Below are positions 1-6,748 of a stretch of 6,753 bases of DNA, one piece after another. Position numbers and translations under genes: made by a program. This DNA is from Sedimentisphaerales bacterium. Lineage in GTDB: Bacteria; Planctomycetota; Phycisphaerae; Sedimentisphaerales; Anaerobacaceae. Position 1 is the stretch's first letter; each line of letters opens with the position of its first letter. The stretch covers positions 1 to 6,753 of the forward strand of contig DAOVMB010000134.1 of assembly GCA_030630905.1 (NCBI GenBank), given 5' to 3'. The notes below the pieces were generated by a model, which searched no databases, was not told where the DNA came from, and saw only the letters and a list, made by a program, of their open reading frames with translations.

Positions 1-3000
1 AAGTTGATGGCCAGATGTCTTACAGGTTTGCCATAAGTGAAGGGGATGACCCTTCCCTTTTCATCGAGTAAGGTCTGATTGACGAAGACGCTCCAGGGCC
101 GTTCCTTCCGAGGTTTGTGCACGAGGGCAAACGAACATCGCAACGGATAAGAGCAGGTACATCCCGAGCTCGCCTCCGGCGCCAGCAACACTCCGCTGGC
201 CGGTATCATGCTAATCCAGCAGCCGGGACGAATACCGCCGAAAATAACCACTCCCGAATCCCGCTCAATATCATACATTGCCGAGCACGAGGAGCGATAG
301 AATAACGTGTTGGCCGAGGCGCTGGAAATAGCACATGTATGGCCGGGCCGGAGAAACTCCCACGGATTTTCCCTGCCGGTCACCGGATCGGTACGCAGCT
401 TAATTTCGCCGGTATGCAGATCGCATGCCTGTGGTTCCAGAATGATCGTTTTGTTAACTACTACCGGCCGAGTACGATAGTTACACGGCCGGGACCAGAG
501 CGTTTTGCCATCCACCGCTGAGAGGGCGACAATCCGGCGAAAGGCTAATTGATCTTCGCGGAATCGGTAAGCATCATGATTGCCAATGCAGCCGAAGAAA
601 AGCAATACATCATCCTGAACGGCTGAGCCCATTGCATCGCCGCAACACCCGGTGAAATCGACCGCATGTTCCCACAGTTTTTTACCGGTCGCCAATTCCA
701 GTGCCAGCGCCAAGCGAATATCGACGGGTTCATATTCGTTAGCGAGCTTTTTCATCTTCTCAGATTCGACATACGTACCATTTGCGATAAGGTCGATACG
801 CTGTTTGACAGCGAATTCCTGTTGCGCATCTGTAATTGCGTTTTCGGCAAAGAACACCTTCCCGTCCCCAATTGAGGCGGTAATATTGGAAATGCGCTTG
901 CCGGCATGCTGCCAAATGATCTCGCCGGTGTCCGGATCTATTGCGAAAACCATATCACCGACCATCATATTGTCCGTTATTGAACCAATGTCACTGTTGT
1001 AATTCTCCCATTTCGGATAGGTTGTCATCGGAAACCATTTGGCATTGGATCGTTTGTAAGCCCAGCTTACGGCGTCGTTCGGCCGGGGATACTTGGCCCG
1101 AAACTCCGCAGCATATCCCTGCTTGAGCGGCAAGGCTCTGATGCCGATCAGCATATTGTCCGCAAAGGAAACGTAGCCCCAACGACGCGGGCTGCCGTCT
1201 TCGGCTTCCGGAATACTGTACTTGCGTATGGTTTTACCGGTTGCGGGATCAAGCCGGTAGCAAATATCATTCGCTGCCACATATAGCGCCTCTTCCGTAA
1301 GGGCCAGATTCCCCCCGTCTATATCCACGCGGGCCCGCACAGCCCCGGGAATCTCTCGCTGCCACAGGGCGGTACCATTAAACGCATCGTACGCCATGAC
1401 CACTTCTTCGCCCTGCACGAAAAGTCGTCCGTCTAAGGCCAGGGGACTTTGAGCCTTGGCGTGACGTTCAACCATCCGCTGTGAGCCAGGTTCACCGTAC
1501 CAGAGTAATCCCAGCGGTCCTTTAACTGTTTCATCCTTGGAACAAGCTGTGTTTTGGGGATTGCCATATTGCTGGGTCCACCCGGCAGCGCCATCCAAGC
1601 CGGGCCGCTCAAATCTAAACCATTTCTGTTCCCCCGTTTCACCATCGGGAGAGCCAGCGACAATCATACCACCGTAAGGTCTGAGAACGTGCCCGAGTTG
1701 TTCGCGAGATACACTGACTTGGCCGGAGGTCAACAACCCTTCGGAGGTGACCAGGTTGGCAAAATAGGGCGGCAGATCTTCAATATCCCACGGCTCAACG
1801 ACCACGCGCGCACCCCACAGTCCGGCTTGCTCCAGTTTCTGCCGTGCTTCTTCACGTTCACGCGGATCCTTTTCCAAGCCGATGATCTTCAATTCGGTTC
1901 GTTGGGCCAGTTCATACGCAAGTCGGCCGGTATCACATTCGAGTATGAGCGCGTAGCCCTTGGTGATGCTGCTGTCGGCGATGATCCTTTCCGCTGCCTT
2001 GCGGTAGAACTCAGTTCTCTCATCATCCGGATAAGGATGGGGATTCACCTTGGGTTCTATGACCTTTACTTTTTCCCTTTTACGCGGAGAAAAGCAATAA
2101 ATCGGTCCTTTGCTGGAACTTACAATGAGATTACCCGGTGCTGCCGCCATGCTCACGGCTGTGCCGTCAATATTTCCCTGCCACACTTTCTTGCCGGTTT
2201 TGGCCTCAATGCCTACGACATGTCCGATACCTCCAATATACAGAATATCTCCGGTTAATATCACTGATCGAAAGCCCCGGCCGGTATAAAACCATTCAAA
2301 GCTCGATTGCTTTTCTTTCTTTTCGGACAAGATTAGCTCACTGATCGTGCGGGAGGTTGCTTTGATTTGTTCTTCGATTTTGGCTCTGTCTGCGGCTTGT
2401 GCGGTTTTGAGTTTACCTTTTAGGCTATCGAGTTCTTTTCCCAGGGCGTTTCGCCGATCCGACAGAGTCTTGACTTTTCTTTCTGCCTCGGAGAAAACGA
2501 CTCGGTTGATTGCATAAACTCCCTGCTGGGTTACAAGGTATGAATGATGCTTGTTCATGACCATATCGACACCCGGAAACCAGGCGAAGGCGTCTTTCCG
2601 GCGACGGCCGGTTTGAGGATCGTAGGCAACTTTGTGAGGCGTACCGGAGTAGTCCACGCCGGCGATGAGGTGATTCTGACCAAGCAAAGCCCAGGTCCCG
2701 CCCCGCTTACCGCTGGTTGCAGCAAAGAACAAGAATTTCCCCGTGCGGCGGTCGAATCCGGCGGGCATAGCCCTGCCCGACGGGAAGTACAACACATCTT
2801 TTGAAGCTACCAGATACCCTTGCGGTGAAATGCCGCCGTAATCGAGTTCATGGGCCTGATCACCAATAGTGTCGTTCTTCCATATCACGCTGCCGTCTGC
2901 GGCATCAAGAGCGCACAAATAGACCCCCTCATAGGGAAACACACCAGCCCCGCAGTAAGCTACGTTGCCATCCACCAGTACGCCAGTCCTGACGGGCCAC

Positions 3001-3554
3001 AGGGAAATCAGCCGCCCGTTTCCAATCACTTTTTCATCACTCGGTCCCGGCCGGAACTTCCATTTAAGCGCTCCGGTGCGGGCATCGAGACAATAGACAT
3101 GCCCATCGTCGGAACCTACATATAACCGCCTATTGTTAACGGTCGGGGCGAAACGGATCGGCCCTTCTGTTGCAAACGACCAGAGAATTTCCCCTCTTGC
3201 TGCGTCCACTGCATATACCTTGTTGGTCACCGACGATCCCCAATAGACCACCCCGTCGGCCATTACCGTGTGATATGCGTTGTCGCTATGCATTCGCGGC
3301 ATTTCTTCGGAGGGCAGGGGCCAGGCCGGCTTCGGCGGGTGGACGGGCAGGTACTTCCAGCGCAAAGACAACGCCGGCCCAACGGTTTCCCCAATCTCGC
3401 CACTGCGCATTGGATTCGCCCGATAAGTCGACCATTGACCGGCTTGCGCGCTTGCCCAAAACACAGAGGATAGTAAAAGTACCACTGAAACCATAATCGG
3501 ATGATCACATCGTGAGGTTTTTGCCGACCCATCATACTTGTCGCTTCGCATCAT
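1..3554 (-). CDS. Exported PQQ-like beta-propeller protein with an embedded methyltransferase-like domain (partial; C-terminus beyond window)
   Basis: The frame reads from ATG 3554 to the window edge without a stop (1184 residues). AGGAG at 3568-3564, 9 nt upstream, favours the first of two tandem ATGs. Residues 1-38 form a signal peptide: a basic N-region, a hydrophobic core at 20-34, and likely cleavage after AQA. Propeller blades follow, with PQQ-type repeats such as VYAVDAARGEILW (113) and VYCLDARTGALKW (153). A charged helical stretch at about 355-415 interrupts the first propeller. Residues about 503-660 resemble a Rossmann methyltransferase: GYALILECDTGRL at 533, then IIGLEKDP and DIEDLP. 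A linker with WTQQYGNPQNTACS (659) leads to a second propeller (about 700-1065; for example VFAIDPDTGEIIW, ALELATGKKLW). The end is cysteine-rich (C1074, C1090, C1112, C1132, C1134, C1140). Family knowledge: similar multidomain proteins occur in planctomycetes, with no established reaction. PQQ binding is not implied, because BamB-like propellers share this repeat. Whether the methyltransferase segment is active is doubtful: two glycines of motif I are replaced. Confidence 0.9.
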   Translation of the reverse strand, partial: MMRSDKYDGSAKTSRCDHPIMVSVVLLLSSVFWASAQAGQWSTYRANPMRSGEIGETVGPALSLRWKYLPVHPPKPAWPLPSEEMPRMHSDNAYHTVMADGVVYWGSSVTNKVYAVDAARGEILWSFATEGPIRFAPTVNNRRLYVGSDDGHVYCLDARTGALKWKFRPGPSDEKVIGNGRLISLWPVRTGVLVDGNVAYCGAGVFPYEGVYLCALDAADGSVIWKNDTIGDQAHELDYGGISPQGYLVASKDVLYFPSGRAMPAGFDRRTGKFLFFAATSGKRGGTWALLGQNHLIAGVDYSGTPHKVAYDPQTGRRRKDAFAWFPGVDMVMNKHHSYLVTQQGVYAINRVVFSEAERKVKTLSDRRNALGKELDSLKGKLKTAQAADRAKIEEQIKATSRTISELILSEKKEKQSSFEWFYTGRGFRSVILTGDILYIGGIGHVVGIEAKTGKKVWQGNIDGTAVSMAAAPGNLIVSSSKGPIYCFSPRKREKVKVIEPKVNPHPYPDDERTEFYRKAAERIIADSSITKGYALILECDTGRLAYELAQRTELKIIGLEKDPREREEARQKLEQAGLWGARVVVEPWDIEDLPPYFANLVTSEGLLTSGQVSVSREQLGHVLRPYGGMIVAGSPDGETGEQKWFRFERPGLDGAAGWTQQYGNPQNTACSKDETVKGPLGLLWYGEPGSQRMVERHAKAQSPLALDGRLFVQGEEVVMAYDAFNGTALWQREIPGAVRARVDIDGGNLALTEEALYVAANDICYRLDPATGKTIRKYSIPEAEDGSPRRWGYVSFADNMLIGIRALPLKQGYAAEFRAKYPRPNDAVSWAYKRSNAKWFPMTTYPKWENYNSDIGSITDNMMVGDMVFAIDPDTGEIIWQHAGKRISNITASIGDGKVFFAENAITDAQQEFAVKQRIDLIANGTYVESEKMKKLANEYEPVDIRLALALELATGKKLWEHAVDFTGCCGDAMGSAVQDDVLLFFGCIGNHDAYRFREDQLAFRRIVALSAVDGKTLWSRPCNYRTRPVVVNKTIILEPQACDLHTGEIKLRTDPVTGRENPWEFLRPGHTCAISSASANTLFYRSSCSAMYDIERDSGVVIFGGIRPGCWISMIPASGVLLAPEASSGCTCSYPLRCSFALVHKPRKERPWSVFVNQTLLDEKGRVIPFTYGKPVRHLAIN

Positions 3555-3606
3555 GACAAAATACTCCTGTTGTAGGTGCTTATAATCGATATTTTCCATA
3601 TCAACT

Positions 3607-3626
3607 ACTTGGTTACACAACCAAGT
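3607..3626. promoter_or_regulatory. Perfect inverted repeat, candidate operator or 5'UTR hairpin
   Basis: ACTTGGTT and AACCAAGT are perfect 8-bp arms separated by ACAC. The dyad starts about 15 nt beyond the -10 of the proposed minus-strand promoter. It would therefore lie in the early transcribed leader of the large propeller gene, about 53 nt before its start codon. It could be a repressor roadblock site or a short RNA hairpin. There is no U-tract, so a terminator is unlikely. The TGGT...ACCA half-sites recall GntR-type operators, but the 6-nt centre is wider than the usual FadR-type spacing, so I assign no regulator. Confidence 0.5.
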
Positions 3627-3640
3627 GTTCCAATTCGATC

Positions 3641-3669
3641 ATGATACCATAATCTTCTCCACGTTGCAA
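3641..3669 (-). promoter_or_regulatory. Candidate sigma70-like promoter for the large propeller gene
   Basis: On the minus strand TTGCAA (3669-3664) and TATCAT (3646-3641) are separated by exactly 17 bp. They match the consensus hexamers at 4/6 and 5/6 positions. Transcription would start near 3634, giving a leader of about 80 nt before ATG 3554. This is the best-spaced pair I found on this strand. A TATAAG at about 3579-3584 lacks a suitable -35. It is a sequence match only. Confidence 0.5.
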
Positions 3670-3689
3670 AAGTCGTGAGCCGTTTTGCA
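3665..3689. promoter_or_regulatory. Inverted repeat TGCAAAA-N11-TTTTGCA, candidate operator
   Basis: Perfect 7-bp arms lie at 3665-3671 and 3683-3689, with half-site centres 18 bp apart, just under two helical turns. The left arm overlaps the -35 hexamer of the minus-strand promoter, so a dimeric regulator bound here could control the large propeller gene. The regulator cannot be identified from this window. Confidence 0.4.
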
Positions 3690-3731
3690 CGGATTTTCGT
3701 CTCTTCCGAATAAAGCGGAGGTGTTTGTGCA

Positions 3732-3760
3732 TTGAATATTCAAGAGAGAGTCGTTATTCT
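3732..3760 (+). promoter_or_regulatory. Candidate promoter for the propeller-symporter operon, with palindrome over the -35
   Basis: TTGAAT (3732-3737) and TATTCT (3755-3760) are spaced by 17 bp, each matching the sigma70 consensus at 4/6. The -35 lies within a perfect 12-bp palindrome, TTGAATATTCAA (3732-3743), which could be an operator. Transcription would begin near 3767, giving a leader of about 60 nt. A second dyad in that leader, CTCAGT/ACTGAG (3774-3791), has a 6-nt loop. The match is moderate and based on sequence alone. Confidence 0.4.
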
Positions 3761-3816
3761 ATCGGGAATTGGACTCAGTAGTGTGACTGAGCTTGAATAA
3801 GTGGCAAATGTCGTTT

Positions 3817-3821
3817 GAGGG
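3817..3821 (+). promoter_or_regulatory. Shine-Dalgarno that decides the start of the DUF6454-like gene
   Basis: GAGGG ends 7 nt before ATG 3829 and 4 nt before the tandem ATG 3826. The reading frame is open upstream to a TTG at 3793 and an ATG at 3808, but neither has a recognisable ribosome binding site. Starting at 3829 also puts a basic residue and the hydrophobic segment right at the N-terminus, as expected for an export signal. Confidence 0.6.
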
Positions 3822-3828
3822 AAAAATG

Positions 3829-4650
3829 ATGCAACGTACCGTTGTAATCTTCAATCAAGTTCTTCTTATTCTCTTATTGATAGCTCTGCCGCTAATCCTG
3901 GTTTGTAAGCAAGGTGGCGAAAGTTCTCCAGAAGACGCTTTAGATGCCTTACTTAACTCTGAGGATTTAGAGCTTATACACGAAGTTCCACTAAAGTTTG
4001 CTACCTACCATGTGCAGGGACTTGATCTCACAGAGCAATTTTATTTTGTAACCTCAGTGGACAAAGAACAAAAGCGAGGCTGGCTATTTAAGATTCACAG
4101 GCAAAACGCCGGCCTAAATTCAAAGGTAGAATTGACTGATGGCGCTTTGATTCATCCAGGCGGCGTGCAGTTTGATGGCCATTACCTTTGGATTCCAAAT
4201 GCCGAGTATAGAAGAGAAAGCCGGACAATGATATACGGCGTCGATCCCAATAGTCTGGAGATACGCAGGTCGTTTCCTGTTGATGACCACATTGGCGCAA
4301 TTGCATCTGACGGGAAAAACCTTCTTTATGGAGTTAATTGGGACGCGCTTCATTTCTATACATGGGATTTTGACGGACATCAGTCAAACAAGGTCGATTC
4401 CCCGACGTCAATGGCATATCAGGACATCAAGTACTTTGCAGGCAAACTTCTATGTAGCGGTCATAAGGGCGACGATTCCGCTATAGATGTTATCGATCCT
4501 GAAAGCTGGACGTTAGAAAAACGTATCGATTTGCCGCGAGATGGCTGGAAGAACACGTTAAGTCGCGAAGGCATGGCCTTCAATGGAAATCTATACTTTC
4601 TTCCTGACGATGGGCCGGATTCCCACATTATGATTTTTACTTTAGATTGA
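3829..4650 (+). CDS. DUF6454-like beta-propeller protein, membrane-anchored or exported
   Basis: This protein has 273 residues from ATG 3829. Residues 5-25 are strongly hydrophobic (a signal or anchor segment) and end in C26. The preceding LILV is a poor lipobox because Val replaces Gly/Ala/Ser at -1, so lipoprotein status is uncertain. The rest looks like a small all-beta propeller with motifs that I recall from DUF6454 proteins: YHVQG (60), IHPGGVQFDG (108), LWIPNAEYRRESR (ending near 131), DDHIG (152), NWD (170) and YQDIKY (197). A conserved EGMAF...LPDDGPDS segment lies near the end. Family knowledge: DUF6454 has no assigned biochemical role. It is followed after 52 nt by a sodium:solute symporter on the same strand, so a role in handling the transported solute outside the cytoplasm is plausible but inferred. 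Alternatives are a regulatory sensor propeller or a lactonase-like hydrolase; I see no metal-site signature proving the latter. The family name is from memory of motifs, not a search. Confidence 0.8.
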   Translation: MQRTVVIFNQVLLILLLIALPLILVCKQGGESSPEDALDALLNSEDLELIHEVPLKFATYHVQGLDLTEQFYFVTSVDKEQKRGWLFKIHRQNAGLNSKVELTDGALIHPGGVQFDGHYLWIPNAEYRRESRTMIYGVDPNSLEIRRSFPVDDHIGAIASDGKNLLYGVNWDALHFYTWDFDGHQSNKVDSPTSMAYQDIKYFAGKLLCSGHKGDDSAIDVIDPESWTLEKRIDLPRDGWKNTLSREGMAFNGNLYFLPDDGPDSHIMIFTLD

Positions 4651-4702
4651 AATACACAATGACGAAGTTTTCGGTAAAGATAAGATTGGATGGTGCTCAA
4701 GG

Positions 4703-6508
4703 ATGGGACGTTTAGGATTTCTTGACTATGCGATCATTGCTGCCTACATGCTTTTTGCTCTGGGCACGGGTATTTTCTTTTCCAAGAAGGCCTCGCAAAG
4801 TTCCGAGAATTATTTCCTCGGCGGCAGGTCTTTTCCGTGGTGGATGATCGCCGTCTCGATGGTCGCTACGAGTTTCGCATCGGATACGCCGCTGGCAGTG
4901 ACGGAATTAACACGCACGGACGGACTTCAACGAATCTGGTGGGTCTTTGTCTCTGTGCTGGTGCTTATTGTCGGGATATTCCTATTTTCAAGGCTCTGGC
5001 GGCGAGCAGCTATTATTACCGATGCCCAGTTCTACGAGTTACGCTATGAGGGCAAGTCTGCGGCATTTCTACGCGGATTCAGGGCGTTTTTCGCTGGCAT
5101 CGTACAGAACCTGATAATTATCAGTTGGGTAATATTTGCAATGAGCAGCATTATTACGACCATGACGGATATACCTGTGTGGTTGGCTATTGGAATCTGT
5201 ATGCTTGTAGCGCTGGTCTATGCGACATTCTCCGGTTTCTACGGGGTTGTCGTAACGGATTTTATTCAGTTCTTTATCGCAACTTTCAGCATGATAGCTC
5301 TTGCTGTAATCGCAGTGGTGAAGATCGGAGGACTTAGCCATGTATTGGATACCATCGCCGCCACCGAAGGTTACGGCCCGCGAACGCTTTCAATTTTTCC
5401 TGATTTCAAAAGCTTCGATCTCGACCTTGTAAAATTGCTGATATACTTCCTCGTACTATGGTGGATCGATGCCAGCGGCTATAATATGCAGCGTATGAGT
5501 GCCTGCAAGAATGAACGCCATGCGGTTCTGGCGACGATATTCTACGCGATCTTTCAGTGCTGCCGGCCGTGGATATGGGTGGTTGTCGCTCTTGTATCTA
5601 TCGTGCTATTCCCGACGCTGACCGAACCTTATAATGACACACACGCGTATCCCCTGGTAATGAAAGAATACCTGGGGCTTGGCCTTAGAGGTCTGCTCGT
5701 TACAGCGTTTCTCGCCGCTTTTATGTCAACGATCGATACGCATCTTAACTGGGGAGCGTCTTATATCATGGTGGACGTGTATCAGCGTTTTATAAAGAAA
5801 GAAGCGACCCAGCGGCACTATATGATTGTAACCAAGATAGTCGTTGTCCTTATGATGGCCGCAGGTGTCGGCATTGCCTTATATATTGCCTGGCGAAAAC
5901 TTACGGTTTCAGCGGTATGGGAATTTCTCGCTATCCTTATGGTCGGAGGAGGCATGATTAGCGTTGCCCGCTGGTTCTGGTGGCGAGTAAACGCATATAC
6001 GGAGATCACAGGACTTTTTCTCGGCCTGGTACTTGGGCTTGCCAATCCGTTCATTCCCGAAAGCGTTGTGCTGTTCGGATTCCCCTGGCCCCAGATGCCC
6101 TTTGAAATCAAGATAGCTATCTTGACGGGTATTGTTGTGCCTATCAGCATAATCGTAACGTTCCTCACACCTGCCGTATCGAAAGAAAAGCTCGAAGAAT
6201 TCTATCGCAAGGTCCGGCCGGGCGGCTTCTGGGGCGTTCTTAGCAGTGAAATCCGGGAATTACCCGGCAAAACATTGTCTCTGTCCACAATAGTCGATGT
6301 CACCGGCGGAATTATGCTCTGTTACGGCATCTCCCTCGCTATCGGATATTCAATACTGTTGAAATTCGACAGGGCAGGAATTTGTTGCCTGTTGGCTGTC
6401 ATAGGAGGATTCATTGTAGTAAGATGGTACAAAAAAGAAGTTAAGGTACTAGCGCAAAGTGGCACTTTCAGTGATGACTCAAAACAGCAAGCTCAACAAC
6501 ATGACTGA
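4703..6508 (+). CDS. Sodium:solute symporter (SSS/SLC5 family)
   Basis: This complete 601-residue inner-membrane protein should couple Na+ entry to uptake of an organic solute (sugar, organic acid or similar; not determinable here). It opens with a membrane segment at about 7-26, then the family hallmark SENYFLGGRSFPWWM (34-48). Further hallmarks are SGFYGVVVTDFIQ (177-189) and FMSTIDTHLN (340-349). In the last, S342/T343 match the paired hydroxyl residues that coordinate Na+ on the eighth core helix of vSGLT, by family analogy. About a dozen or more hydrophobic helices fit the LeuT fold. Two more at about 535-553 and 558-576 lie near the C-terminus, which ends in a polar Gln-rich tail. The length is in the usual range for bacterial members with extra C-terminal helices. 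ATG 4703 is the only sensible start, since the family begins just before the LDY-I motif, but its Shine-Dalgarno is poor: AAGG touches the start codon. It is probably cotranscribed with the preceding propeller gene. Confidence 0.93.
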   Translation: MGRLGFLDYAIIAAYMLFALGTGIFFSKKASQSSENYFLGGRSFPWWMIAVSMVATSFASDTPLAVTELTRTDGLQRIWWVFVSVLVLIVGIFLFSRLWRRAAIITDAQFYELRYEGKSAAFLRGFRAFFAGIVQNLIIISWVIFAMSSIITTMTDIPVWLAIGICMLVALVYATFSGFYGVVVTDFIQFFIATFSMIALAVIAVVKIGGLSHVLDTIAATEGYGPRTLSIFPDFKSFDLDLVKLLIYFLVLWWIDASGYNMQRMSACKNERHAVLATIFYAIFQCCRPWIWVVVALVSIVLFPTLTEPYNDTHAYPLVMKEYLGLGLRGLLVTAFLAAFMSTIDTHLNWGASYIMVDVYQRFIKKEATQRHYMIVTKIVVVLMMAAGVGIALYIAWRKLTVSAVWEFLAILMVGGGMISVARWFWWRVNAYTEITGLFLGLVLGLANPFIPESVVLFGFPWPQMPFEIKIAILTGIVVPISIIVTFLTPAVSKEKLEEFYRKVRPGGFWGVLSSEIRELPGKTLSLSTIVDVTGGIMLCYGISLAIGYSILLKFDRAGICCLLAVIGGFIVVRWYKKEVKVLAQSGTFSDDSKQQAQQHD

Positions 6509-6655
6509 TACTGTTTCCCTAAGTGTGTAGTCAATTTCTAAATGCAATTCTTGTTCTCTTTTGCGGTAAGAGCAGTATAATACTCCCCAAAAACTGGGCG
6601 TATGATTAAGGTGGATTTGTCGCCTGAGACGATAAAATATTCAGGAGACAGATTC
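6509..6655. other. Intergenic region after the symporter: no clear terminator, new promoter-like element
   Basis: No stem-loop followed by a T-run appears after the symporter stop, so the operon either reads through or ends by a factor-dependent mechanism. CCC(C)AAAAACTGGG at about 6585-6598 can form only a three-pair stem. A TATAAT hexamer and a later Shine-Dalgarno mark the start of another unit. Confidence 0.5.
6551..6581 (+). promoter_or_regulatory. Candidate promoter for the downstream unit
   Basis: A perfect TATAAT (6576-6581) lies within the odd palindrome AGTATAATACT (6574-6584). TTGTTC (6551-6556) is a possible -35, but the 19-bp spacing is long. Transcription would start near 6588, about 68 nt before ATG 6656. 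Confidence 0.4.
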
Positions 6656-6748
6656 ATGAGCAGCGCCAAGGAAGCTGATGTGAACAAGCTGGACAATCCA
6701 GCCTGGCTAAAGGCTAACCACCAGGCCAGAACGGAACTTTGCGTGTAA
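6656..6748 (+). CDS. Small ORF of 30 residues, unrecognised
   Basis: ATG 6656 has a good Shine-Dalgarno (AGGAG, 6643-6647) with 8-nt spacing, and the frame closes at TAA 6746-6748. The product is hydrophilic, with no membrane segment, and ends in LCV. I do not recognise it. It could be a small leader cistron, because its stop codon overlaps a strong Shine-Dalgarno for whatever follows. It could also be the start of a longer gene broken by a frameshift. The window ends five bases later, so the two cannot be told apart. Confidence 0.4.
   Translation: MSSAKEADVNKLDNPAWLKANHQARTELCV

Noticed and set aside
1433..1663. Minus-strand frame of 76 codons ending near 1433, suggesting a gene break
   Set aside because: It is in a different frame from the large gene. 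The large frame passes through this point as SPLALDGRLF without a stop, and its codon phase at 3554 and at position 1 agrees, so no frameshift is present.
1554..2258. Plus-strand open frame of 234 codons
   Set aside because: It lies opposite the large minus-strand gene, has no Shine-Dalgarno and gives a protein without recognisable motifs. The minus strand reads through with clear propeller and methyltransferase-like motifs.
2544..3496. Several plus-strand frames of 86-108 codons
   Set aside because: They are antisense shadows of the N-terminal propeller of the minus-strand gene.
3607..3626. Palindrome as a transcription terminator
   Set aside because: The stem is AT-rich, only 8 bp, and has no T-run on either side; it lies in a promoter leader.
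3793..3828. TTG start giving a 12-residue longer DUF6454-like protein
   Set aside because: No Shine-Dalgarno at TTG 3793, and it would place a polar stretch before the signal segment. GAGGG fits ATG 3829.
4088..4380. Minus-strand frames inside the DUF6454-like gene
   Set aside because: Shadows of a well-supported plus-strand gene; no ribosome binding sites or motifs.
5818..6168. Minus-strand frame of 116 codons inside the symporter gene
   Set aside because: Antisense to hydrophobic helices of a clear symporter, with no independent support.
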